Origin: a virus | Length of the DNA: 26,023 nt | Virus record (IMG/VR): IMGVR_UViG_3300037493_003357 | Span: 1 to 26,023 of that record | Direction: 5' to 3' (one strand) | Shown here: piece after piece, positions 1 through 8,538 of the stretch | How the letters are laid out: each line of letters starts with the position of its first letter | Numbering within the stretch: position 1 is the first letter of the stretch | Notes under the pieces: generated by a model | What the model was told of the DNA's origin: nothing | The model's input: only the letters and a program-made list of their open reading frames with translations | Database searches by the model: none | Made by a program: the position numbers and the translations under genes

Positions 1-240
1 CTTATGGAGTGGGTTCGTTTACACGCTGAATCAGTGACAGGTCGTATGGGTTATGCTGCGGGTTACAAAAAAGACATTGACCTTGAAATGTTGGACCCTA
101 CAGGAGTTGTTGTTGAGAAATGGATTCTTTATGGAACTTTCTTGACTGATGTAAACTTCGGAACGTTATCTTATAGTCAAGATGCGTTAGCGGATATCAC
201 AGCTTCTTTAAGAATGGACAGATGTGTGTTAGTATACTAA
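1..240 (+). CDS. 19: Tail tube protein, gp19-type (5' end outside window)
   Basis: This is the C-terminal 79 codons of a tail tube subunit, the protein whose hexameric rings form the inner tube through which DNA passes. The frame is open from base 1, and the ATG at position 4 is probably internal because the homologous region in T4-like tube proteins lies near the C-terminus. Recognisable features are the YKKDIDLEMLDPTGVVVEKW stretch and the ending with a beta-strand pattern (FGTLSYSQD, then SLRMDRCVLVY), both typical of gp19-like proteins. The gene is followed by a strong hairpin terminator, which fits a highly expressed structural gene. The family call is from recognition of the sequence; the upstream part cannot be seen. 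Confidence 0.85.
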   Translation, partial: LMEWVRLHAESVTGRMGYAAGYKKDIDLEMLDPTGVVVEKWILYGTFLTDVNFGTLSYSQDALADITASLRMDRCVLVY

Positions 241-274
241 TACTATTTACATAAAATTACACTCACTTATATTT

Positions 275-310
275 AACCGTAAAGCTAATAAACTTTACGG
301 TTATTTTTTT
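275..310 (+). terminator. Intrinsic terminator after tail tube gene
   Basis: A perfect 10-bp stem (AACCGTAAAG at 275-284, CTTTACGGTT at 293-302) with an 8-base loop is followed by an ATTTTTTT tract. It lies between the tail tube stop and the next ATG, only 2 bases before that ATG, so the downstream gp26-type gene must rely on read-through or on a leader that includes the hairpin. Confidence 0.85.
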
Positions 311-312
311 AT

Positions 313-1056
313 ATGGAAAATCAAACAAGAGACCACGGTCAAGACAATTTTACACTACCACACGATGTGGTACAATTACCATCACAAGGTATTTTTTATA
401 AAAACAAAAAGAAATCAATTAAAGTTGGTTATCTTACCGCATCAGATGAAAACATTTTGATGGGTGGGGCAGCTGATTTAACGATGACTTTATTAAGAGC
501 AAAAATTTACGAACCTGATGTTAAAGTTGAAGATTTAATTGAAGGTGATGTTGAAGCGATTCTAATTTTTTTAAGAAATACTGGATTTGGTCCTGAAATG
601 GTGTTAAATGTTACAGACCCTGTAACTAAAAAACCATTTAAAAGTACAATATTGTTAGACCAATTAAATATTATTAATGGTCAACAACCAAATGAAGATG
701 GTTCATTCACTATTTTATTACCAAAGTCACAATCGACAATTAAATTAAAACCATTAAGTTATGGTGAGATTATGGATATTAGTAAAATGGCTGAAACATA
801 TCCACAAGGAAGAGTTGTTCCAAGAATTACTTGGAGAATGCAAAAAGAAATTATTGAAGTTGACGGGTCAACTGACAAAGCTATGATTGCAAAATTTGTT
901 GAGTCAATGCCAATCTCTGACTCAAAATTCGTAAGAAACTTTATGAATGAAAATGAACCAAGATTGGATATGACCAAAACAATTGCAGCCCCGTCAGGAG
1001 AAAAACTAACAGTGAATGTTGGGTTTGGGGCTGACTTTTTTCGCCCTTTCTTCTGA
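313..1056 (+). CDS. 26: gp26-type baseplate hub / tail assembly protein
   Basis: The 247-aa product resembles the T4 gp26 family (baseplate hub subunit or assembly factor). The N-terminal part carries the family-like LPSQGIFY motif (about residues 22-29) followed by an LTASDENIL segment. The middle has the EGDVEAILIFLRNTGFG stretch (about 77-93) and the C-terminus ends in GFGADFFRPFF. Cysteine pairs seen in some relatives are absent. It sits between tail tube and tape measure, the place where tailed phages usually encode tail assembly chaperones. The last 41 bases overlap an ORF in the +1 frame, and a run of six T (1036-1041) lies in the overlap, so a frameshifted longer product is possible. 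The start is the first ATG after the terminator. Family assignment is by recognition, not search. Confidence 0.7.
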   Translation: MENQTRDHGQDNFTLPHDVVQLPSQGIFYKNKKKSIKVGYLTASDENILMGGAADLTMTLLRAKIYEPDVKVEDLIEGDVEAILIFLRNTGFGPEMVLNVTDPVTKKPFKSTILLDQLNIINGQQPNEDGSFTILLPKSQSTIKLKPLSYGEIMDISKMAETYPQGRVVPRITWRMQKEIIEVDGSTDKAMIAKFVESMPISDSKFVRNFMNENEPRLDMTKTIAAPSGEKLTVNVGFGADFFRPFF

Positions 1057-1195
1057 TTATAGGAAAGTACAGATAGATGAATTTTACTATCTGACAACAT
1101 TAATGAAAATCTCTTATCAAGATTTTGAAAGAATGCCGTTGTTTGTAAGAAAATATTTATTGGATAAATGGATTGAAGATAACAAGAAGGACTAA
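1016..1195 (+). CDS. Overlapping +1-frame ORF, gp51-like or frameshift extension
   Basis: A 59-codon ORF runs from ATG 1016 to TAA 1193-1195 in the +1 frame relative to the gp26-type gene, overlapping its last 41 bases. The product contains ALSSDYRKVQIDEFYYLTT, then MKISYQDFERMPLFVRKYLL, then DKWIEDNKKD. This is a compact helical protein with a MPxxxRxxLLDKWIE-like pattern that recalls small gp51/tail-chaperone C-terminal domains of T4-like phages. The protein-like sequence continues upstream of the internal ATG at 1103, so translation must start in the overlap (ATG 1016) or arrive by ribosomal slippage at the T run, giving a fusion of about 293 aa. It ends directly in a terminator stem and precedes the tape-measure gene. 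That it is coding is likely; the gp51 identity is inference. Confidence 0.65.
   Translation: MLGLGLTFFALSSDYRKVQIDEFYYLTTLMKISYQDFERMPLFVRKYLLDKWIEDNKKD
1036..1041 (+). other. Candidate slippery site (six T) for +1/-2 frameshift
   Basis: Zero-frame codons here are GAC TTT TTT CGC. Moving forward one base, or back two, after the Phe codons enters the frame of the downstream ORF (TTC GCC CTT TCT). The zero frame stops 15 bases later at TGA 1054-1056. The position between tail tube and tape measure matches that of known frameshifting tail chaperone genes (lambda G/GT; Mu uses -2). Function is inferred only. Confidence 0.35.
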
Positions 1196-1216
1196 AAAAT
1201 TAGTCCTTCTTCTATT
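1184..1216 (+). terminator. Intrinsic terminator before tape-measure gene
   Basis: A 12-bp perfect stem (AAGAAGGACTAA at 1184-1195 pairing with TTAGTCCTTCTT at 1200-1211) has an AAAA loop. It is followed by a weak T-rich tail that runs into the TATTTATATAGAAAC motif. It includes the stop codon of the upstream ORF and marks a transcription-unit border. Confidence 0.7.
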
Positions 1217-1227
1217 TATATAGAAAC
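1213..1227 (+). promoter_or_regulatory. Putative late-promoter motif, copy 1
   Basis: The sequence TATTTATATAGAAAC lies 12 bases before the tape-measure ATG and directly after a terminator. An identical 15-mer lies at 15857-15871 and a 13/15 match at 3152-3166, each before a structural-region gene. It contains the reverse complement of the T4 late element TATAAATA. The promoter role is inferred from position and repetition. Confidence 0.5.
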
Positions 1228-1239
1228 TAACTAATTGTA

Positions 1240-3114
1240 ATGGCAGATAATCTTAATGATTCGTTCGACGAACTTAAAAAAACTTTTGAAAGTTTAGGTT
1301 CTCCTATAGATAAAATGTTACAGTCAATTGAGGACATGGCTAATGCTGGTGATGCTCTTAATAACTCATTTATTGCAGGTAGAACAAGACTTGATGAAAT
1401 GAATGACGCTGCCGCTAGGTCAGCTGCAGGTATTATTCGTTTAGGTGGAGATATTGGAGATGTTTCCAAAACCATATCAGGAATTGCGGAAGGGTCAAGA
1501 AGACAATTTCTTGCAACTGAAGACCAAGTCAGTAAACTTTACGCGGCCACCGAAATTTTGGGAGGAACTAGTGCTGATTTAGTCGAAACATTTGGTAATG
1601 TTGGTATTGAAGTATCTCAAATTGGTACAAACTTAGAAAGTTCTATTGAATATATTCAAAGTGTTGGATTAAACGCCAAGGAAGTTATGGGAGATGTGAC
1701 TGGTAGCATGTCACAAATGAACCGATTCCAATTTGAGGGAGGTGTTCAAGGTTTGGCCAAGATGGCAGCACAAGCGTCAATGTTAAGATTTGACATGCAA
1801 CAAACCTTTACTTTGGCTGATAGAGTTTTAGACCCCGAAGGAGCTATAGACACCGCTGCGGCTTTCCAAAGATTGGGTGTTTCAATTGGTGGTTTGGCTG
1901 ACCCAATGGCATTAATGAATCAATCGATTAATGACCCATCTGGTTTACAAGACAGTTTATCAAAAGTTGCAAAACAATATACCGAGTTTGATGAAAAAAC
2001 AAAAACGTTTAAAATAAATCCTCAAGGTGTTTTAACTCTTAGAGAGTTGGAAAAACAAACAGGTGTTAGTGCTGCCGAAATGAGTAAAATGGGTCTTGCG
2101 GCTGCTGACTTAGATAGAAGACTTTCCGCTATTAGTCCCTCTCTTGATTTTGAAGATGAGGAAGATAAGAAACTTATTGCCAATATGGCCACAATGGATA
2201 AAGGTGGTGAATATATTGTACAACTTAAAAACGATAAGACTGGTGAAGTTGATAAAATCAAACTAAGTGAAATAACAAATGAACAACTTATTGCGTTAAG
2301 AGAACAACAAGAAAACGCACCAAAAACTTTAGAAGACATTCAAAAAAGCCAATTAAATGTTTTGGAAAATATTCAAAGAGCTGTTGAGGGTAATGTTGCA
2401 AAAGGTACATTTGGTATTGCTGGTTCTTCGGTTGTTAGAGGTAATTTAACAGGTGCAGAAAGAATTAGTAGAGCGGTTGCAGGTTCTGTTGATAAGGCAG
2501 TACCTGAAAGTGCTGCGATAACTGAAAAAGTTAATAGCTCAATTGAAAAAATGAGTGCGTTGTTTTTAGCAAAAGATTCAAATAAAATAAGTGCTGACGA
2601 TTTTGCAAAAAAATTGGCGTCACTTGAGGAAACTATTTTAAAAGATGCAAATAGTTTAGGCGAAAAGGGGATGAAAGCCTTTAAAGATATTATTTCAGAA
2701 TCAAGTAAAAAGGTTACAGGAAGTAGTGGTATTGAAAAAGAATTTAGAAATTTAAGTCAGGAAATTTTAAGTGCAACGGGTGGTGGTAAAGCTGTAACCG
2801 CAACAGAACACCTTAAAAAGAAAACTGAAGAAGAAAAATCGTTATCATATGCCGATATTATAGGTAGAAGAAATGAAAACCCCAAGACATCAACTACTGC
2901 TGGCACATCTACAGGTGGTGGAACATCAACAAATAAAGTTGATGTTGGAGGTACTATAACATTTAAATTTGATTTACCTGCAGGTACAACACTAAACCAA
3001 CAACAATTAAACGCAGCATTTAATAGTGAAGAGTTTAGACAATATATTGCCAACGTTGCAAAACAAAATTCTTCAGAAAATAAAGGTTCTGGTGTTCCAT
3101 ACTATGGACGATAA
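1240..3114 (+). CDS. Tape-measure-like tail protein
   Basis: The 624-aa protein is largely helical, rich in Ala, Ser, Lys and Glu. It has no strong transmembrane run. N-terminal stretches such as LNDSFDELKKTFESLG and repeated SIEDMANAGDALNNS-like heptads suggest coiled coil. A Thr/Ser/Gly-rich linker (about residues 551-567) separates it from a short C-terminal beta/helix tail (GTITFKFDLPAGTTLNQQQL). The length is close to T4 gp29 (590 aa), and the location after the tube and chaperone-type genes and before baseplate genes is the classic tape-measure position. Such proteins fill the tail tube, set tail length and are ejected before DNA. The call rests on position and composition; a baseplate hub protein is the alternative. 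The start is the ATG after the repeated promoter-like motif. Confidence 0.6.
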   Translation: MADNLNDSFDELKKTFESLGSPIDKMLQSIEDMANAGDALNNSFIAGRTRLDEMNDAAARSAAGIIRLGGDIGDVSKTISGIAEGSRRQFLATEDQVSKLYAATEILGGTSADLVETFGNVGIEVSQIGTNLESSIEYIQSVGLNAKEVMGDVTGSMSQMNRFQFEGGVQGLAKMAAQASMLRFDMQQTFTLADRVLDPEGAIDTAAAFQRLGVSIGGLADPMALMNQSINDPSGLQDSLSKVAKQYTEFDEKTKTFKINPQGVLTLRELEKQTGVSAAEMSKMGLAAADLDRRLSAISPSLDFEDEEDKKLIANMATMDKGGEYIVQLKNDKTGEVDKIKLSEITNEQLIALREQQENAPKTLEDIQKSQLNVLENIQRAVEGNVAKGTFGIAGSSVVRGNLTGAERISRAVAGSVDKAVPESAAITEKVNSSIEKMSALFLAKDSNKISADDFAKKLASLEETILKDANSLGEKGMKAFKDIISESSKKVTGSSGIEKEFRNLSQEILSATGGGKAVTATEHLKKKTEEEKSLSYADIIGRRNENPKTSTTAGTSTGGGTSTNKVDVGGTITFKFDLPAGTTLNQQQLNAAFNSEEFRQYIANVAKQNSSENKGSGVPYYGR

Positions 3115-3151
3115 TAAAACATTAGTTTGAAGAAAAAAATACAAATTAACC

Positions 3152-3166
3152 TATTTATTAAGAAAC
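3152..3166 (+). promoter_or_regulatory. Putative late-promoter motif, copy 2 (13/15)
   Basis: TATTTATTAAGAAAC differs from the other two copies by a swap of two central bases. It lies 6 bases before the ATG of the 1680-aa baseplate gene, in the 58-bp gap after the tape-measure stop. Confidence 0.45.
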
Positions 3167-3172
3167 GTATAG

Positions 3173-6100
3173 ATGGGTAGTCCGTTAGATTATATAAGCA
3201 CCGAAGGTTTTAGAAAAAAACTTATGACAAGGAATTTAGTACCTTATGCTAAATCACCTAGTCCTGCCAGTCCACCAATAACTTTTGAGGTAATACAAAG
3301 AGATTTAACACCTGTTGATAGTCCTGATTTTTTAATTGATACCCCATATATTGCCAATTCACAATTTTATCCACTTAACAAATGGGGAAATCAAGGGGGT
3401 TATTACCAAGCACCCGACCTCACAGGTAATTTAAATACAATTTCAAATCAAGGTGAATATGGACCTGGTCAACAGGATGCTCACATTGTGGACACAGGAT
3501 TTGCAGCAACTCAAAAATGGAGACCATTAAATGCTTACTCAAGTAATAATAACTTTGATGCTGGTGAAGCCGTTTCTAGTTTAGAAATTGTTACACCTGA
3601 CCAAGATAGAACACCAAATGGTCAACCTTACTTTACATTTGTACCTTCATCGTATAGACCTGTTTCAATCTTATTAAATCCCGACCCACAGGGTAGTGAT
3701 GGTTTATTAAGTGATGACTCGTTTATTGCTCGATTGGGTGCAAAAACATTAAAGAAAGAATTCCAAGACCGTATTGGTAGAGAGTTATTAAGACAAACTC
3801 TTGGACGTGCCAACATATTAAATGTTAATAGTAGTACAAACCTTGTTAATATTTTAACAGGAAATGTTCCGTTAATTGAACCAAACTATAACATTACGGT
3901 ACCGTCAAATCCATTGGGTGCGGCAGCCGACTTTGCTCTTAGATTAGGGGGAAGTACTTTACCATTTTCACCAATACCTGGTTCTTATTTTGACCAAAGT
4001 ATTAACCCACCACAACCAACAACCATTCAACAATCGTTGTTAGCAAATCCTATTGCCGCTGCGGGTAATTTTATTAGTAATTTATTAGGTGCTAATAAAA
4101 CAGGTACACAAATATTCTACGACAATACAGGACAAGGTCAAAAATCTATTTTATTTAAAAACCTTAACTACAATAAGTTTAAACCAAACTACGATAGAAC
4201 TTTATTAGATAGATTGGGTGGTGCTATTGTTGGAACTAACACAAACAACTCTAACTTTTATGTTGGTAGCACATCTTCAGACCCATCAAGAGTATTTTCA
4301 CCATCAGGGGCATTACCAAATGATGCGTTTGGTAATGAACAACAAGACCCCGTTTATGGACCATCTGAGTTGGCTCAGTTATATGAAGGTCCAAGTAAGG
4401 AGGTTAGACTTGGCGCTAACGGTCCAACATATAGTAATGGTGGTGGTATTGAAGGTGGATTCACATGGGTGTCTCCAAAGTACAAAGGTAACGCTGGTAA
4501 AAAAGTAGGACCAGGTGGTGCAATATATGACCAAGACCAAGACTTTAAACCATCATCTTATAATTCAACAGAGTCCACAGAAAGAACATTTAAAGAAGGT
4601 TCCATTCTTGATAAGACACAAAGAATTATTGATAGCCAACCACAAGGTGGTAAAAGATTACAACACGTTGGTAATGCAATGGACCAAGTCAGTAAAGTAT
4701 TCAATGATGGATACAAAGAAATGACAAAGGGTTCAAGAGTATTAACTTATGTTGGGTCAATTGGACAAGAAGTTGGTACTGAGTATTGTCGTGTATTTGC
4801 CAAAGATATTCCTTATTTACAATACAATGACCTTCAAAAGACTGACGGTATTACGACTGAAGGTAGAAGATTTGCTTGGTCTGTTTTAGATAAGACATAT
4901 AACCTTAACATTGCGCCAAACAAACAAGAGGGTGGACAAGATTCATCAAACATTATTGGTACGATGAATAATGCTTATGCTAAAAAATATATGTTCTCAT
5001 TAGAGAACTTGGCATGGGCAACATCAAACTCACCAGGTTTTGCGGTTTCTGATTTGGCGGTATGTGAGAGAGGACCTAATGGTGGTAGAGTTATGTGGTT
5101 CCCTCCTTATAACTTAACATTTAACGAATCAGTTCAAGCAAATTGGAATCCAAATGATTTTATTGGAAGACCTGAACCAATCTATACTTACAAAAATACA
5201 AGTAGAACGGGTAGTTTGACATGGGATATTGTTGTTGACCATCCATCAATATTAAATGTTATTGTTAACAAGGTGTTGGCAAATGAAACAAACAAAACAA
5301 GAGTTGATAGTATATTGGATTCATTCTTTGCTGGATGTAGAAAGTATGACTTATATGAATTAGCCAAAAAATACTATACAATAAATCCAAACGATTTATT
5401 CCAAATTCAACAAGCGATTACTTCTAAAGAAATTACAAGAGAACAGATGCAATATGCTGTTAGTACAATAACCGTGGACGCTCAAGTTGCAGGAGAAAAC
5501 GGTGCGGGTAATGGAAGTACGGGTGCTAACACTTCAAGCACACCAGCTCCTGGTAGTCCTGAGTATTTTGCAAAATATAATCAAATTGGTTTTTATTTTG
5601 GTAATGATTTTCCCAAACCAAAGACATCACCAAATTATACCGCAGAATATGAAAGATATACGAGCGCAACAAATAAGGCATTATATGCGAGTAAATCAAA
5701 TGGTGCTCAGTTAACTCAGGCTTTTGATACCATGGTTACACCAAACTATGTTATTGCGCAACAAATGGCTATTGATATTGCAGAACAAATAAAAAATAGT
5801 GAAAGTGGTGGTGTAACACTTATTGTAGATTCAAGCTGTTCTGCACCACAAACTGAAGCATATAACTTATCATTATCAACCAGAAGAATTGATTCTGTAA
5901 TCAAATTTTTTGCTGAAAACGCTGCGACAAAAGATTACGTAAAACAAAAAAAATTAATAGTAAAAAGTGGTAGAGGTCTTGGTGAAACAGCTCGTTCTGC
6001 ACCGTTAGTTTCAAAAACAAATCAACCACCGTATGAGTTATCGTCAAACCCTTCGGTAAATTGTACAGATACAAATGGTACTGTTGTTGGAGGTGACACG

Positions 6101-8215
6101 ATGGGTTCTTATGAAGTATTCACAACAAATGCTATGGCTTGTAGAAGAGCATATATTTCAAAGATTGAATCAAATCTAAAGGTTCCACAACCCGCACCAC
6201 CTAACCCTATAAAACAAACACAAACTGTTGTGACAGGTAATGTTGTAAAAACAACAGAAAAGATAAATACAACTGAAACAGTTGTGGTACCTAGAGATAA
6301 TATTAGTAAAAGAGTTTTAAGAGCGTTATTGTCTGAGTGTGATTATTTTGAAGTCATAAAACAAGAAACTCCAATGGTGTTTGATAATCTTAAAGATAAA
6401 TTAAAATTCTTTGAACCAGCATTCCACTCAATGACACCTGAAGGACTTAATACAAGATTGACGTTTTTACAACAATGTATGAGACCTGGTGATACAATAC
6501 CTGTGGTTAAATCTATTGGAGGTAGGGATGTGTTGGAATATAACAATGCCACAAATACTGCGTTTGGTGCACCACCAGTATTAATTTTAAGAGTTGGTGA
6601 TTTTTTTAATACTAAAATTATTCCAACAAGTTTAGGTATTACTTATGAAGGATTGGATATTAACCCTGAGGGTATTGGGGTTCAACCTATGATTGCAAAA
6701 GTGACAATGGCGTTTAATTTTGTTGGTGGTAGTGGATTAAAAGAATCTGTCGACAAATTACAAAATGCGTTAACGTTTAATTACTATGCAAACACTGAAA
6801 TTTATGATGATAGAGCTGACCCAACAGATTCAAGTTATAAAGTAATTGATAAAGATTTCTTACAGTTTGCGGCAATAAGCAATGTTTCGCCCCCAACTAT
6901 AAATGATGCTCAACCCAATAATGGTTTAAGTAATGAATCAACTATTGGAACTATATTAACTAATACTAGTAGTTTAAGTGCTCAAACAGGTACCCTTAGT
7001 TATCAAACCTTTATGGATAAGTTTGTTGGGGAAACACAAAATTATTTCACAAATGTTGTGAATAAAAATAAAGAAACTGTAAACCAATATAATAACGCAT
7101 TACGACAACAATGGATGTTAGAAAGAAATTATCAACAAGGTAAATTCTTATTGACCGAAAATAGTGAGACAATTTTATTTGGTAAACCTTATAATCTTGA
7201 AAAAAGAATTGATAATGTTTTTGAAGATTTAATATCCGATATTAAAAAGGATGATGATGAATTTATTAAATTTATTAAAGAAGATACATTTAATTTTACA
7301 AATAAAACGATTAGACAAGTTAAAGAAAATTTCACTAACTTTGTTAAAAATAAGAAAGGTACGTATCAAAATGCCGTAACGACTATTACTCAAAGTATGG
7401 TTAATACTCAACAAACTTATGTTGCTTACATTGCAAGGACAAATACCATTACATATTATGTACCATCATTTTCTGGAACAGGTACGGATGGTTCACAAGA
7501 TAAAGTTGGTAATGTTAAATCATTTATCACAATACCAACAACAAGTATTGACACAAGTTCAAAAAATGCGTCAAACACATTAGAAGAATTAAGTAATGAT
7601 ATTGTAACAATTAAAAGTGCTATAACAGCATTTAATGCGGTTACAATGTCCGCATATACTTTTAGTTATAATACTAACACATATAGTGGTATTTTGGTAT
7701 TTGCGCCTGATTATAAATTACCTGAAGGTCAAAAAGTTTTTGTTCCATTCAATAAATCAACATTTTTTGAGATTCCTTCATTTAGAAGGGAGTACATGTT
7801 ACTTTCTGACGATGTTGTTGATTCAAAAAAATATGAAACCTTTAAAAATGCAATGATTGGTAATATAATTAATAATGTGGGATTACTTGGTACTGCGGAA
7901 AAAGGACCTACATTAACTGATGCGTTTGATGAGTATTGGGATAGACTGGCAAAAGGTTTATTTGAAAGTGAAAATACTATTACTAAAGAATTTATTAATA
8001 GTATTGAAAAAGAAAAATTACAAGACTTCTTGAAGTTTACACCATTCCCAACCAAGAAAAGGTTATTTACCTACACTACTGAAAATGCGGGAACAGACTC
8101 TCAAAAAACATTGATTAAAGGATTAGGTGCAACTGAAAACTATAATACAAATAATAAAACGTGGGATGATGAAATATCTGCTGACGTATACGTATCAAAA
8201 GTAAAATTTAACTAA
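3173..8215 (+). CDS. Large baseplate protein, gp48/gp54-like parts with OmpA-like domain
   Basis: The 1680-aa product is a structural protein of the tail/baseplate. Residues about 640-690 contain PYNLTFNESVQANW and FIGRPEPIYTYKNTSRTGSL. This strand pattern is like that in T4 gp48/gp54, the tail-tube cap proteins. Around 1160-1210 it has LDINPEGIGVQPMIAKVTMA followed by FNFVGGSG and a LQNALTFNYYANTEIYDDRA stretch, also seen in such proteins. Between these, residues about 855-1000 resemble an OmpA-type peptidoglycan-binding domain: NLSLSTRRIDSVIKFF at 898-913, then a GRGLGE segment and ACRRAYISKIE near 985. The first 500 residues are Gly/Asn/Pro-rich and not recognised, and 1400-1680 is partly helical. 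The stop overlaps the gp53 start (TAATG), so the two are translationally coupled. Baseplate membership is well supported by context; the exact T4 counterpart is inference. Confidence 0.65.
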   Translation: MGSPLDYISTEGFRKKLMTRNLVPYAKSPSPASPPITFEVIQRDLTPVDSPDFLIDTPYIANSQFYPLNKWGNQGGYYQAPDLTGNLNTISNQGEYGPGQQDAHIVDTGFAATQKWRPLNAYSSNNNFDAGEAVSSLEIVTPDQDRTPNGQPYFTFVPSSYRPVSILLNPDPQGSDGLLSDDSFIARLGAKTLKKEFQDRIGRELLRQTLGRANILNVNSSTNLVNILTGNVPLIEPNYNITVPSNPLGAAADFALRLGGSTLPFSPIPGSYFDQSINPPQPTTIQQSLLANPIAAAGNFISNLLGANKTGTQIFYDNTGQGQKSILFKNLNYNKFKPNYDRTLLDRLGGAIVGTNTNNSNFYVGSTSSDPSRVFSPSGALPNDAFGNEQQDPVYGPSELAQLYEGPSKEVRLGANGPTYSNGGGIEGGFTWVSPKYKGNAGKKVGPGGAIYDQDQDFKPSSYNSTESTERTFKEGSILDKTQRIIDSQPQGGKRLQHVGNAMDQVSKVFNDGYKEMTKGSRVLTYVGSIGQEVGTEYCRVFAKDIPYLQYNDLQKTDGITTEGRRFAWSVLDKTYNLNIAPNKQEGGQDSSNIIGTMNNAYAKKYMFSLENLAWATSNSPGFAVSDLAVCERGPNGGRVMWFPPYNLTFNESVQANWNPNDFIGRPEPIYTYKNTSRTGSLTWDIVVDHPSILNVIVNKVLANETNKTRVDSILDSFFAGCRKYDLYELAKKYYTINPNDLFQIQQAITSKEITREQMQYAVSTITVDAQVAGENGAGNGSTGANTSSTPAPGSPEYFAKYNQIGFYFGNDFPKPKTSPNYTAEYERYTSATNKALYASKSNGAQLTQAFDTMVTPNYVIAQQMAIDIAEQIKNSESGGVTLIVDSSCSAPQTEAYNLSLSTRRIDSVIKFFAENAATKDYVKQKKLIVKSGRGLGETARSAPLVSKTNQPPYELSSNPSVNCTDTNGTVVGGDTMGSYEVFTTNAMACRRAYISKIESNLKVPQPAPPNPIKQTQTVVTGNVVKTTEKINTTETVVVPRDNISKRVLRALLSECDYFEVIKQETPMVFDNLKDKLKFFEPAFHSMTPEGLNTRLTFLQQCMRPGDTIPVVKSIGGRDVLEYNNATNTAFGAPPVLILRVGDFFNTKIIPTSLGITYEGLDINPEGIGVQPMIAKVTMAFNFVGGSGLKESVDKLQNALTFNYYANTEIYDDRADPTDSSYKVIDKDFLQFAAISNVSPPTINDAQPNNGLSNESTIGTILTNTSSLSAQTGTLSYQTFMDKFVGETQNYFTNVVNKNKETVNQYNNALRQQWMLERNYQQGKFLLTENSETILFGKPYNLEKRIDNVFEDLISDIKKDDDEFIKFIKEDTFNFTNKTIRQVKENFTNFVKNKKGTYQNAVTTITQSMVNTQQTYVAYIARTNTITYYVPSFSGTGTDGSQDKVGNVKSFITIPTTSIDTSSKNASNTLEELSNDIVTIKSAITAFNAVTMSAYTFSYNTNTYSGILVFAPDYKLPEGQKVFVPFNKSTFFEIPSFRREYMLLSDDVVDSKKYETFKNAMIGNIINNVGLLGTAEKGPTLTDAFDEYWDRLAKGLFESENTITKEFINSIEKEKLQDFLKFTPFPTKKRLFTYTTENAGTDSQKTLIKGLGATENYNTNNKTWDDEISADVYVSKVKFN

Positions 8216-8538
8216 TGGCATATCAATATTACAATAGATACAGTGAATTTCTTATTAATGGGGAACAAACTGTTGTGCCGTTTGTGCAAATACCACAAAA
8301 AACAACTGACAAATCTTACATATATAAAACGGCAAGAAGTAGACTGGATGTTGTTTCTCAAGAATATTATAACTCACCATATTTTAGTTGGTTAATTTTA
8401 CAAGCAAACCCACAATTTGGTGGGTTAGAAAACAACATATTTGATGGAGCGGTATTGATTATTCCATATCCACTACTACCTTCATTACAGGATTATAAAG
8501 CATCCTTAGAAAACTATTTTTATTATTATGGCAGGTAA
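8215..8538 (+). CDS. 53: Baseplate wedge protein gp53-type, LysM-like
   Basis: The 107-aa protein matches the gp53 type of small baseplate wedge subunit. It begins with YYNRYSEFLINGEQTVVPFV. The middle has a LysM-like pattern (SRLDVVSQEYYNSPYFSWLI, then LQANPQF) and the end a GAVLIIPYP segment typical of LysM folds. In T4, gp53 joins adjacent wedges into the baseplate ring. The ATG overlaps the previous stop by one base, and its 3' end overlaps the next gene by 11 bases, showing tight coupling with the large baseplate and hub genes. The identification is from motif recognition, and length agrees with the compact gp53 forms found in T4-like phages of Bacteroidetes. Confidence 0.75.
   Translation: MAYQYYNRYSEFLINGEQTVVPFVQIPQKTTDKSYIYKTARSRLDVVSQEYYNSPYFSWLILQANPQFGGLENNIFDGAVLIIPYPLLPSLQDYKASLENYFYYYGR

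Noticed and set aside
759-1100. 113-aa minus-strand ORF across the gp26-type gene end
   Set aside because: It is antisense to two supported + strand frames, and no gene in the window is on the minus strand.
3173-3670. Possible receptor-binding or fibre domain in the N-terminal Gly/Asn/Pro-rich part of the baseplate protein
   Set aside because: Composition alone is not enough; no fibre repeats or known motif were seen.
4218-4724. Two + strand ORFs in another frame inside the 1680-aa baseplate gene
   Set aside because: Their sequences are rich in His, Gln, Met and Leu from shifted Asn/Pro/Thr codons, and the overlapping large frame is clearly coding.
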